Part shown: positions 1 to 6,755 of the stretch, piece by piece
Layout of the letters: each line of letters starts with the position of its first letter
Position numbering within the stretch: the first letter of the stretch is position 1
Assembly: GCF_042656585.1 (NCBI RefSeq)
Contig: NZ_JBHSPG010000023.1
DNA: 64,000 bases
Direction: 5' to 3' (one strand)
Source of the DNA: Thalassorhabdus alkalitolerans
GTDB lineage: Bacteria > Bacillota > Bacilli > Bacillales > Marinococcaceae
Made by a program: the position numbers and the translations under genes
The notes under the pieces: model-generated
The model's input: only the letters and a program-made list of their open reading frames with translations
Told to the model about the DNA's origin: nothing
Databases searched by the model: none

Positions 1-185
1 TCAGGAATACTGTTTGGGTCAAGAGGCACCTCTCCGCCTTTAATGCTGGTTACCTTGACCTCGTAACCTTTTTCCTTAAAGACATTATACGGCACAGCAA
101 ACTCCTCTAACCAAAGGCCGGTTTTGTGATCGTCTGAGATCGTTGTATGATTTGTTACTACCATTAATACTCGTTTATTAGCCAT
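1..185 (-). CDS. DJ-1/PfpI family protein (partial, 5' end only)
   Basis: Only the first about 61 residues are in the window; the gene continues past the left edge. The visible N-terminus begins MANKRVLMVVTNHTTISDD and continues with WLEEFAVPYNVFKEKGYEV, the pattern of type 1 glutamine amidotransferase-like DJ-1/PfpI proteins of the Hsp31/YDR533C branch, which are usually 220-230 residues. Members act as chaperones, deglycases or glyoxalases. The nucleophilic cysteine elbow lies outside the window, so activity cannot be judged. The ATG at 185 is preceded by a good GGAGG ribosome site. Confidence 0.75.
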   Translation of the reverse strand, partial: MANKRVLMVVTNHTTISDDHKTGLWLEEFAVPYNVFKEKGYEVKVTSIKGGEVPLDPNSIP

Positions 186-335
186 GTGAATAGACCCTCC
201 TACGTGTTTTTTAACGTTGCACCCTAATTTTACGACCTTGGGAAAAGAACCGACAAATAATATGCTTATATTTAACAGTTAGACGGGGTTAGTTTACACC
301 CAAGGAAGAAGATTATTCTAAGGTGCCTTTATTAT

Positions 336-513
336 GGTGCCTGGCACCACAGTCCTCTGTAACATAACTTCCCCATTACATCACAGGATCTTCTGGATTT
401 CTGTTACATCCAGCAGCGGTGCCTGGCACCATAATTCTCTGTAACATAACTCCCCCACTACATCACGGGATCATCTCGATTTCTGTTACATCCAGACAGC
501 GGTGCCTGGCACC
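336..513. repeat. Tandem 82/83-bp repeat ending in GGTGCCTGGCACC palindromes
   Basis: Three copies of GGTGCCTGGCACC start at 336, 418 and 501. The DNA between them is two tandem units of 82 and 83 bases that differ at scattered positions. Each unit has TGTAACA just after the palindrome and TGTTACA shortly before the next, so the full element reads TGTTACA-N9-GGTGCCTGGCACC-N9-TGTAACA, a 45-base interrupted palindrome. Related single copies occur at 24392, 24484, 30340 and 32207. This resembles REP-type palindromes; no REP-associated transposase gene is visible in the window. Confidence 0.85.
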
Positions 514-606
514 ATGTTGCATCTGTTTTTTCTAGGGAAATAAAACTTTTAAGCTCTATTTACTGGTTAACGTAAGGTTAAATCCTAACAATCTTTCAAA
601 AAGGCT

Positions 607-635
607 TTGACATCTTTCGTGAAATGAGGTAAATT
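607..635 (+). promoter_or_regulatory. Sigma-A type promoter of guaC
   Basis: TTGACA at 607-612 and TAAATT at 630-635 are separated by 17 bases. The -35 box is perfect and the -10 box matches four of six consensus bases. The distance leaves a leader of about 55 bases before the guaC start. Confidence 0.65.
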
Positions 636-639
636 ACCT

Positions 640-665
640 AAGGGACGAACAATTAAAAGTCCCTT
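640..665 (+). promoter_or_regulatory. Inverted repeat in guaC leader
   Basis: AAGGGAC (640-646) and GTCCCTT (659-665) form a 7-bp perfect inverted repeat with a 12-base loop, right at or after the expected transcription start. It has no T-run, so it is more likely an operator or a 5' stabilising hairpin than a terminator. Confidence 0.45.
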
Positions 666-698
666 ACTCTACATCATTCGTTTTTAGGAGTGTAAATT

Positions 699-1682
699 AT
701 GGACAATGTATTTGATTATGAAGACATTCAATTAATTCCTGCAAAATGTGTAGTTAACAGCCGTTCTGAATGTGATACAACCGTTACTCTAGGCGGGCAT
801 AGCTTTAAGCTGCCTGTTGTACCAGCAAACATGCAGACAATCATAGACGAAAAGATTGCCAGGTTCCTAGCTGAAAACGATTACTTTTATGTAATGCATC
901 GTTTCGAACCAGAAACTCGGATAGATTTTATTAAAGATATGAAAGAAAATGGATTAATTGCCTCAATTAGTGTTGGAGTCCAGGAGGAAGAGTACTCTTT
1001 CATTGAACAGCTAAAAGCGGAAGAACTTTCTCCTGAGTTCATCACCATAGATATTGCTCATGGCCATTCAAACTCTGTCATCAATATGATTCAGCACATT
1101 AAAAAGCACCTCCCTGAGAGCTTTGTCATTGCTGGAAATGTCGGTACACCGGAAGCAGTAAGAGAATTAGAGCACGCCGGTGCAGATGCGACAAAAGTGG
1201 GGATTGGCCCAGGAAAAGTATGTATAACCAAAATTAAAACAGGGTTTGGAACAGGCGGCTGGCAGCTGGCAGCCCTTCGCTGGTGTGCTAAAGCTGCAAG
1301 CAAGCCAATCATTGCCGATGGCGGGATTCGGACTCATGGTGATATTGCTAAATCTGTACGCTTCGGTGCAACAATGGTTATGATCGGTTCTCTATTTGCT
1401 GGCCATGAAGAATCTCCTGGGGAAACAGTTGAAAAAGACGGAAAGCTTTACAAAGAATATTTTGGTTCAGCTTCAGAGTACCAAAAAGGGGAAAAAAGAA
1501 ACGTGGAAGGCAAGAAAATGTACGTTGAGCATAAAGGATCTCTGCATGATACATTAACTGAAATGGAGCAGGATCTTCAATCAGCAATCTCCTATGCCGG
1601 AGGAAATAAGCTGGAATCAATTCGTACTGTGGACTATGTAATTGTAAAGAATTCTATCTTTAATGGTGACAAAGTATTTTAA
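699..1682 (+). CDS. guaC: GMP reductase
   Basis: Reduces GMP to IMP with NADPH, releasing ammonia, and so feeds guanine nucleotides back into the adenine branch of purine metabolism. The 327-residue protein is the length of the short Firmicute GMP reductases and has no CBS domains, which separates it from IMP dehydrogenase. The catalytic loop GIGPGKVCITK places the nucleophilic cysteine at residue 175, followed by a TGFGTGG loop and the phosphate-binding IADGGIRTHGD segment. The ATG at 699 follows a TAGGAG ribosome site. It is a single-gene unit between its own promoter and a strong terminator. Recognition of the family is confident; the split between GMP reductase and IMPDH is supported by length and by overall similarity. 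Confidence 0.95.
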   Translation: MDNVFDYEDIQLIPAKCVVNSRSECDTTVTLGGHSFKLPVVPANMQTIIDEKIARFLAENDYFYVMHRFEPETRIDFIKDMKENGLIASISVGVQEEEYSFIEQLKAEELSPEFITIDIAHGHSNSVINMIQHIKKHLPESFVIAGNVGTPEAVRELEHAGADATKVGIGPGKVCITKIKTGFGTGGWQLAALRWCAKAASKPIIADGGIRTHGDIAKSVRFGATMVMIGSLFAGHEESPGETVEKDGKLYKEYFGSASEYQKGEKRNVEGKKMYVEHKGSLHDTLTEMEQDLQSAISYAGGNKLESIRTVDYVIVKNSIFNGDKVF

Positions 1683-1753
1683 TAGCTACGTTAATATCTC
1701 CCTTTTTAGGAGATACATTAGCTTACGATATATATCTAATTTTCACTTTTAAC

Positions 1754-1795
1754 GAGCACGGGCTCCATTTTGGAGCCTTGTGCTCTCTTTTTTTA
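1754..1795 (+). terminator. Rho-independent terminator of guaC
   Basis: GAGCAC-GGGCTCC pairs with GGAGCC-TTGTGCTC around an ATTTT loop, followed by a run of Ts. Confidence 0.9.
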
Positions 1796-1976
1796 CCGAA
1801 TTTCCCCCGTTTGGCTTCGTTTCTGTTTAAATAATGAAAGCCTGAGGGTAAGGTAGTAAGAGCCACTCATTTCCAGCCGACATTTACCTTTTCCTGATCT
1901 GGCGTTTCAGGAATGAAATGGTCATATTGGGGTAAAGATAAAGGAATGGAAAATTTCACTAAAGGAGGCTTATGAA

Positions 1977-2339
1977 TTGGATCAGCAAATAGATCAAGTA
2001 TCACAATGGCTTGAATCCCAAAAAGGAAATGTCCTTTTTATCAAAAAAGAAGAACTGGAAACTGGGAAAGATGAAGTGATGAATACAGATAATGTGCGGT
2101 TTACGTTAGATTCTGTAGACGTCAAAAACAATAAAGCGTCCATTGATGATTACATTCCATCTAAAGAAATCATTCTTCATGGATCCGGTACAGTTCAAAC
2201 TGATGATGGACCAACAGATCTCCCTAGTGATGTATACGAGATTCCATTAGGTGGAGAGATAAAAACCGAAAAAGACAGCAACGGAGTCAAGGTGGAGACA
2301 GAAGACGTAATTTATACCATCTTTGCCCAAAGCAGATAA
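1977..2339 (+). CDS. Hypothetical 120-residue protein
   Basis: No family was recognised. The start is a TTG at 1977, chosen because a perfect AAAGGAGG (1961-1968) sits eight bases upstream; the nearby ATG at 1972 is out of frame and stops after six codons. The protein is acidic and hydrophilic with no signal peptide or membrane segment. Residues 30-120 look beta-rich and include IILHGSGTVQTDDG and GGEIKTEKDSNGVKVETED. It is a monocistronic unit ending in a shared terminator with the converging cysH. Probably cytosolic; function unknown. Confidence 0.75.
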   Translation: MDQQIDQVSQWLESQKGNVLFIKKEELETGKDEVMNTDNVRFTLDSVDVKNNKASIDDYIPSKEIILHGSGTVQTDDGPTDLPSDVYEIPLGGEIKTEKDSNGVKVETEDVIYTIFAQSR

Positions 2340-2361
2340 TTCTCACTTTCCCTGTCAAAAA

Positions 2362-2395
2362 GAGCGATCTCTCTAAAGAGGATCGCTTCTTTACT
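2362..2395. terminator. Bidirectional terminator between the hypothetical gene and cysH
   Basis: GAGCGATCT and AGGATCGCTTC form a hairpin with a short loop between two converging genes. Ts follow on the plus strand. Confidence 0.75.
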
Positions 2396-3105
2396 TATTC
2401 CTTATGAAGTCCACATTCTGTTTTACCGCTGCCGCTCCATCTTCCGCTTCTTGAATCCTGCCCATCAAGTACAGCTGACGTACAATGAAAGCAGCCGATG
2501 CTTGGAAAGTTCTGGTCATGAAGAATGTTGTAAGGAAGGTTATTTTCTTTAATATGCTCCCAGACCTCATCCCAGGTCCAATGGATCAGAGGAGCAATTT
2601 TTATGGATTGAAAACGATTGTCGATGTTAACAAATTGAGTATTTTTTCGGGTGGGAGACTGTTCCCGCCGCAAGCCGGACATCCAGGCTTTATGCTTGGA
2701 CAACTCTTTTTCCAATGGTTCCAGCTTTCGCAAAGCGCAGCATTTATCAGGAGCTGTTTCCCAGAGTTTATCCCCGTACTGTTCAGACTGCTCCTTTACG
2801 GAAAGCTCAGGCTTAATGGACTCTATCGAAAGATCCGGAAAATGTTCTCTCACTTTTTTCAGTAGATCGTAAGTCTGCTTAAAGTGAAAGTCGGTATCAA
2901 GAAAGACTACTCTTGCTCCCGGTTTCACTCGATTGATAAGATCAAGGAGGACCATCCCCTCGGCTCCAAGGCTGCATGCGTACACCAGATCGTCACCGTA
3001 CGTTTCATATCCCCATTTCACAATGTCCAATGCATTCCTGCCGTCTAATTCCTCATTAACTTTTTCCACTTCTTCTTGTGTGGTTGTCGGGTAATCTAAA
3101 ATCAA
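2395..3105 (-). CDS. cysH: Phosphoadenylyl-/adenylyl-sulfate reductase
   Basis: Reduces activated sulfate (PAPS or APS) to sulfite with thioredoxin in assimilatory sulfate reduction. The 236-residue length is normal. Near the N-terminus YACSLGAEGMVLLDL is the nucleotide-binding SxGxxx loop, followed by VFLDTDFHF. Cysteine pair CC at residues 122-123 and CxxC at 205-208 are the four ligands of the [4Fe-4S] cluster found in APS-capable Bacillus-type enzymes, and the C-terminal ECGLHKE carries the catalytic cysteine. It lies 79 bases downstream of the IDEAL-domain gene on the same strand. No other sulfate assimilation genes (cysC, sat, cysP) follow, which is unlike the B. subtilis cysH operon, and no S-box leader was seen. 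Confidence 0.93.
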   Translation of the reverse strand: MILDYPTTTQEEVEKVNEELDGRNALDIVKWGYETYGDDLVYACSLGAEGMVLLDLINRVKPGARVVFLDTDFHFKQTYDLLKKVREHFPDLSIESIKPELSVKEQSEQYGDKLWETAPDKCCALRKLEPLEKELSKHKAWMSGLRREQSPTRKNTQFVNIDNRFQSIKIAPLIHWTWDEVWEHIKENNLPYNILHDQNFPSIGCFHCTSAVLDGQDSRSGRWSGSGKTECGLHKE

Positions 3106-3184
3106 ACCCTCACCTCCGTTTATCGTTCAGCACCTGTCTGGTTGTAAGGATTTGCAAGCCACTGATGAAAGATAACATTTTTCC

Positions 3185-3520
3185 TTATAATAATTCCTTT
3201 TGGTCTTTTTTCTTCCATTCTGCAGAAAGCTCTAAGAACCATTCTTCATCTTTCGTTTCTAAAGCCAGATCTATAAGAAATTCAAGCTGTGTTTTGCTTT
3301 TTTCAAATGAGCTCGGAATTGTTTCGACCCAGTGGTGAAGCATTTCAATTGTATCTCCCACTATATCATCATTATCAGAGTTGACTACAGCGACTCTTAC
3401 AATGTCCTTTGCCGGGTCAATCTTGTCAATATACCCTATGATCAGCTCTCCATTAGGTGTCTTTCCTGTAACCCAGCTGCTTTCTTCAACAAATGCTTTA
3501 CTTACTGTAAACAATAGCAT
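3185..3520 (-). CDS. IDEAL-domain protein
   Basis: A 111-residue acidic protein whose C-terminal half, around LEFLIDLALETKDEEWFLELSAEWKK, matches the short IDEAL domain found at the end of small Bacillus proteins such as YpiB. The first 60 residues form a beta-rich module with GELIIGYIDKIDPAKDIVRV. IDEAL proteins are poorly characterised and probably mediate protein contacts. The start ATG at 3520 follows AGGAAGGTG. It may be co-transcribed with cysH downstream. A promoter candidate and a leader inverted repeat (GAATCAG-N6-CTGATTC at 3549-3568) lie upstream. Confidence 0.7.
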   Translation of the reverse strand: MLLFTVSKAFVEESSWVTGKTPNGELIIGYIDKIDPAKDIVRVAVVNSDNDDIVGDTIEMLHHWVETIPSSFEKSKTQLEFLIDLALETKDEEWFLELSAEWKKKDQKELL

Positions 3521-3548
3521 TCACCTTCCTGTGGTATTTGTCCGATCT

Positions 3549-3568
3549 GAATCAGTCCATTCTGATTC
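3549..3568 (-). promoter_or_regulatory. Inverted repeat in leader of IDEAL-cysH unit
   Basis: GAATCAG and CTGATTC are 7-bp perfect arms six bases apart, 29 bases before the start codon. It may be an operator or a leader hairpin. Confidence 0.4.
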
Positions 3569-3621
3569 CATCAGCGGCTCTTATTCATTGACACGTCGGC
3601 CGTTACCCTCACTATTTATAT

Positions 3622-3651
3622 ATTGTATTTCCGTTTTTCACAAATTGCTAA
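3622..3651 (-). promoter_or_regulatory. Promoter candidate for the IDEAL-cysH unit
   Basis: Read on the minus strand, TTAGCA (3651-3646) is followed after 18 bases by TACAAT (3627-3622). The -10 matches five of six bases. Confidence 0.45.
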
Positions 3652-3716
3652 CGTATATTTCGTTCTCTATGGTCTTCAATAACTGTAATCATTTTTGTTA
3701 CATTTAAAAACTGAAA

Positions 3717-3738
3717 AGAAAGCGTTGCGCTTCCTCGA
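3717..3738 (-). terminator. Weak terminator after the Rrf2 regulator
   Basis: On the minus strand GGAAGCG-CAA-CGCTTTC is followed by TTTTC. The stem is short with one mismatch. Confidence 0.45.
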
Positions 3739-3774
3739 AGTTTATTATCTTAATACATTTATTTCCCTTGTCAA

Positions 3775-4191
3775 TTACTTTTGTTTGATATGGATAAAGT
3801 TAACAACTTCTCTGATTGTATAATCTTTTAAATACTCACCAAGGTGCTCTTCTGCTCCTAAAAATATATGCAGCAGGACATTTTTCATGTTCGCCCCAAC
3901 AATACAGTCCTCATTGGAATCGGGACACTTAGGCTGCAAAGCTCCTTCAGAGGTAACTTGGTAAATATCCCACAGTGTTATCTGACCAGGATCAAGGGCA
4001 AAAATAAATCCACCGCCAGTACCTTCCTTGGAAGTAATAAACTCATGCTTTCGCAGTAAACTTAACACTTTCCTTATCCGTACTGGGTGCACGCACGCAC
4101 TTTCTGCAATCGCCTCGCTTGTAGACATTCGGTCTGGTTTCAAGGCAAGAAGCGTAAGGCTGTGTACGGCTAGTGTAAAATTACTGTTCAT
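3775..4191 (-). CDS. Rrf2 family transcriptional regulator (YwnA-like)
   Basis: Winged-helix repressor of the Rrf2 family. The pattern MNSNFTLAVHSLTLLAL, then the recognition region VHPVRIRKVLSLLRKHEFITSKEGTGGGF, is typical. Two cysteines in the stretch KCPDSNEDCIVGANM are spaced unlike the three-cysteine Fe-S Rrf2 proteins (IscR, NsrR) and match the YwnA-type group, whose signal is unknown. The ATG at 4191 is chosen because an AGGAGG lies eight bases before it; an upstream ATG at 4197 is too close to that site. The 138-residue length is normal. A palindrome 69 bases upstream (4260-4278) is a likely autoregulatory operator. Confidence 0.85.
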   Translation of the reverse strand: MNSNFTLAVHSLTLLALKPDRMSTSEAIAESACVHPVRIRKVLSLLRKHEFITSKEGTGGGFIFALDPGQITLWDIYQVTSEGALQPKCPDSNEDCIVGANMKNVLLHIFLGAEEHLGEYLKDYTIREVVNFIHIKQK

Positions 4192-4259
4192 TTCCATGGC
4201 CTCCTGCAAACATTCATTAAATGGGAAGTGAGCCATCAACATTTTTGTTGACCTCTAAA

Positions 4260-4278
4260 TGTAATAATATATATTACA
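4260..4278. promoter_or_regulatory. Palindromic operator candidate of the Rrf2 regulator
   Basis: TGTAATAATATATATTACA: arms TGTAAT and ATTACA separated by seven bases. It lies 69 bases upstream of the regulator start, where Rrf2 proteins usually bind their own promoters. The rest of the gap to 4562 is AT-rich without a recognisable gene. Confidence 0.55.
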
Positions 4279-4523
4279 GTTATGAATGTCAATGATTTTA
4301 CCACTTTTTCATTACACGATTGTGTTGCTAAGAAGGATGCCCGTTATTTGTTTGAAACAGGCTGCGTTTATGGCAATTGTTTTTTCAGATCTTTATTTAA
4401 TAAAGCTGTCCTGACGCCTATTCCCTAAATGAAAAGCAGAAAAGGTCTTACACAGATCCCAGAAAAAATAATTTGCTGCCCTTTACCCCTTCGTAATCAG
4501 TTGCAATTTGTGTTCTCAAACAA

Positions 4524-4548
4524 AAAAAGCACCCTTTGGCTGCTTTTT
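4524..4548 (-). terminator. Terminator after the 62-residue ORF
   Basis: AAAAAGCA and TGCTTTTT form an 8-bp stem with a nine-base loop; on the minus strand a T-rich tract is part of the stem. Confidence 0.6.
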
Positions 4549-4562
4549 AAAGGGAAAATTTA

Positions 4563-4751
4563 TTATCTTTTTTCATATTTATATCCATCGATCACTTTAA
4601 AAGGCTGATACCCCCATTTGCGGTAACACTTTAAAAGACCCATTTCCTTAGGCTTGTAGTAAACGGATAAAAGCTTTTTGGCAAGCAACAATTGAAATTC
4701 CTCCTCACAGTGATGGACGATCGTAAGATGAAATAATTCTTTGTTATCCAA
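4563..4751 (-). CDS. Small hypothetical protein (62 aa)
   Basis: Basic 62-residue ORF, TTG start at 4751, sequence beginning MDNKELFHLTIVHHCEEEF and ending in KWGYQPFKVIDGYKYEKR. No family recognised and no strong ribosome site (only GGGAAA). A hairpin directly downstream supports transcription. Possibly a small cytosolic protein. Confidence 0.4.
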   Translation of the reverse strand: MDNKELFHLTIVHHCEEEFQLLLAKKLLSVYYKPKEMGLLKCYRKWGYQPFKVIDGYKYEKR

Positions 4752-5104
4752 TTTTATTGATTTCCCGTTTTAATTTTCGTTAAACATATAAATCTTATTC
4801 TTACCCCATCTTCCTTCTCATAACTTTTTAGCTTTTTCAACTATCTGCCACTTTGTTTGTTATATTCCTAACAAATTTTGAGAGAGAAACAAAAAGCAGA
4901 GGAATAAGGAGCATTTATTCGTTTTATTAGGAAGAAAACATACCAAACATAACAAATAAGATATAGAGTGATTTGTCAGAAAATTTAACAGTATATCGCT
5001 TTTGTTTTACTATTACCCTTCGTGCTACGATTATTACTGTCAAAAAAACATTTTGAAAGGGTTGATCGGACATCCATAGGATAAGCTCCAATCACACAAC
5101 TGAA
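4752..5104. other. Gene-less stretch, AT-rich
   Basis: Nothing recognisable apart from a weak promoter candidate for the next small ORF: TTGTTT at 5002-5007 and TACGAT at 5026-5031 with an 18-base spacer. Confidence 0.5.
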
Positions 5105-5242
5105 ATGGAAAAAGCGATGTACCAATCCCACGGGTTTGGGTACGCGGAATATGACAGATGCCTGGATAAACGAATGATCGTTGAAGCCTCACGAGAAGAA
5201 AACTACAAAAAAGGCTGTGAGATTGCGGCTGAGTTTCAGTAA
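5105..5242 (+). CDS. Candidate small protein (45 aa)
   Basis: ATG at 5105 opens a 45-codon frame, MEKAMYQSHGFGYAEYDRCL through the end IAAEFQ, with balanced composition and a clean terminator 21 bases after the stop. No Shine-Dalgarno is visible before this ATG; the frame is open back to a stop at 5063 without another start, so the 5' end may be lost or use a non-standard start. Family not recognised. Confidence 0.4.
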   Translation: MEKAMYQSHGFGYAEYDRCLDKRMIVEASREENYKKGCEIAAEFQ

Positions 5243-5263
5243 AAACATAAAATAAAGACAAAA

Positions 5264-5290
5264 GAACCGGCAGAAAGCCGGTTCTTTTTC
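5264..5290 (+). terminator. Rho-independent terminator
   Basis: GAACCGGC-AGAAA-GCCGGTTC followed by TTTTTC; it supports a plus-strand transcript ending here. Confidence 0.85.
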
Positions 5291-5748
5291 TATTTCAAGT
5301 CTGAGCGAGCCCCCTATCCTAGTTTACTGTCTCCCGGTTACTCGAGTTACCGGATGTATTCACCCGTTTTCCTTCTCTGGTAAATACTACTTCCGATCCC
5401 ACAGCTCTAATCCTGTGCCAAACCATTCACATCGATTGATGGATATGTCTCCCTCATGTTTTACGTAACGTGTTTCGAGCTGGCCGCATTTCTTTCCTTT
5501 AGGGGACTGTGCTTAAAATAGAAGCTGGCAATTTGAATCTTTAGTTTTATTTATATTCTTTTTTAATTCTCATACGATTAGGGTAGCAGGGACTAGGGAA
5601 ATAGTTTACTCTTACCTTACTTACTATTTTTCTATTGACTAAAAAGGCAAGAGGAAGATTTTACAGAATATCTATTATATCGGGCGCAGGATTCTTGCTA
5701 ACGACGTGTTATTGTTAGTCTTACTATATGAAAGAAAGGAACATCGAT
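5291..5748. other. Gene-less stretch upstream of the ParA-like gene
   Basis: About 460 bases without a gene I can support. A 40-codon open frame lies on the minus strand near 5395-5520 but has no start codon. The region should contain the promoter of the ParA-like gene; AT-rich sequence near 5610-5720 is the likely place. Confidence 0.5.
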
Positions 5749-6501
5749 ATGGGGAAAGTAATTTGTATATATAATAATCAGAGTGAAAGTTTAAAAACTA
5801 CAACAGTTATCAGTTTAGCCAGAAACTTAGCCAAGGAAGGAAAAAAGGTTTTAATCATAGACACCAATTATGAAGCAGATGTCTCCCTTTCTTTTGTCAG
5901 CACAATTGATAATTTTTTAACAAGCCTTTATGAGGTAATTATGAAAGACGTTGATCCTTCAAAAATCACAGCTGCTGTTCATCGCTATATTGATCTCTTG
6001 CCTGCAAACGATGATTTAATTGGAGTGGATATTGAAGTCATAGGCAATCCAGAAAAGTACCCTGCCCCCTTTAATTTAATAAAGGAAAAGTGCACCAAGC
6101 TGCGGGAAACCTATGATTACATATTACTGGACACGCCTTCAAACTTTTCCTTGCTGTCAGGGAACGCTATCCAGTTCGCTGATCAGGTACTCATCCCATA
6201 CGCGCCCGATTCATCCTCGCTGCGATCTTTACAGCGGGTGATTAAAACAATCAAAGACTTTAGCAAGAGATATCATCCTTCTCTTGAAATTGCAGGTGTA
6301 TTTGCCGTCAAAGTAAATTTTGAAACCACCCTTCACCAGCAGATTATGCAGGAAACAAGGCGCTATTGTGTAACTGAAAGTATTCCTATGTTTGAAACAT
6401 TTGTGGCCAACACCCCGAAAACTTCCGGGTCCCTCTCGCAAAAGCCTGAACACCTTTCTGTATACCAGGAACTTTTAGAGGAATTAAAAAAGGCAGAGTG
6501 A
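5749..6501 (+). CDS. ParA-like ATPase with degenerate P-loop
   Basis: A 250-residue protein of the ParA/MinD deviant Walker A group by fold: GKVICIYN at the N-terminus, VLIIDTN (Walker A') near residue 37, YILLDTPSN (Walker B) near 125-133, and the C-terminal ParA layout. The phosphate loop is altered: where ParA has KGGVGKTTT this protein has QSESLKTTT, losing the signature lysine and three glycines while keeping the second lysine and threonines. ATP binding is therefore doubtful. The start is the ATG at 5749 with AAAGGA eight bases upstream; an upstream in-frame ATG at 5728 overlaps that ribosome site. No ParB partner or parS site is adjacent, so it is an orphan. It has its own terminator. 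Confidence 0.75.
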   Translation: MGKVICIYNNQSESLKTTTVISLARNLAKEGKKVLIIDTNYEADVSLSFVSTIDNFLTSLYEVIMKDVDPSKITAAVHRYIDLLPANDDLIGVDIEVIGNPEKYPAPFNLIKEKCTKLRETYDYILLDTPSNFSLLSGNAIQFADQVLIPYAPDSSSLRSLQRVIKTIKDFSKRYHPSLEIAGVFAVKVNFETTLHQQIMQETRRYCVTESIPMFETFVANTPKTSGSLSQKPEHLSVYQELLEELKKAE

Positions 6502-6554
6502 AGCATCTTCCGTTTGGATTTCTCCTGCCTGATGAATCCAGCCTTGCTGATTCA

Positions 6555-6589
6555 GGCTGTTGAGAAGCTCTTCTCAACAGCCGTTTTTT
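6555..6589 (+). terminator. Terminator of the ParA-like gene
   Basis: GGCTGTTGAGAAG and CTTCTCAACAGCC form a long perfect stem followed by GTTTTTT. Confidence 0.9.
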
Positions 6590-6650
6590 ACATCATTAAC
6601 CTGATTACTCAGATAAGAATAGTTAACTTAAAATAACTATTACACTAGGA

Positions 6651-6728
6651 TGCCAAATAAGATAGTCCAAATTTTAAAGTGTAATTTTCCCTATGCTGTG
6701 CATCTTAATAGTGAGAACTTATTTGGCA
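6651..6728 (+). promoter_or_regulatory. 11-bp inverted repeat bracketing the esterase promoter region
   Basis: TGCCAAATAAG (6651-6661) and CTTATTTGGCA (6718-6728) are perfect inverted copies 56 bases apart. They enclose the region that should hold the promoter, 27 bases before the start codon of the next gene. They may be paired operator half-sites or a long leader hairpin. Confidence 0.5.
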
Positions 6729-6755
6729 ACTGAATTTTGACAAGGAGAGGCTGTT

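Larger units (their letters stand above)
186..698. other. Intergenic region with palindromic repeat array and guaC promoter
   Basis: This 513-base gap between the divergent DJ-1-like gene and guaC carries no convincing gene. It holds the tandem palindromic repeats at 336-513, a sigma-A type promoter at 607-635 and a leader hairpin at 640-665, each listed separately. The stretch 200-330 is AT-rich and should contain the promoter of the leftward gene, but no clear hexamers were identified. Confidence 0.7.

Noticed and set aside
336..513. CRISPR-like spacing of repeats
   Set aside because: The 82-83 base units are repeats throughout, not short repeats with unique spacers, and no cas genes are near.
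3521..3774. S-box (SAM) or T-box leader before the cysH unit
   Set aside because: No conserved core elements were seen; only a short inverted repeat is present.
5395..5520. About 40-codon open frame on the minus strand
   Set aside because: No start codon in frame after the upstream stop and no family resemblance.
5749..6501. Plasmid partition locus
   Set aside because: No ParB gene, parS sites or replication gene nearby, and the P-loop is degenerate.
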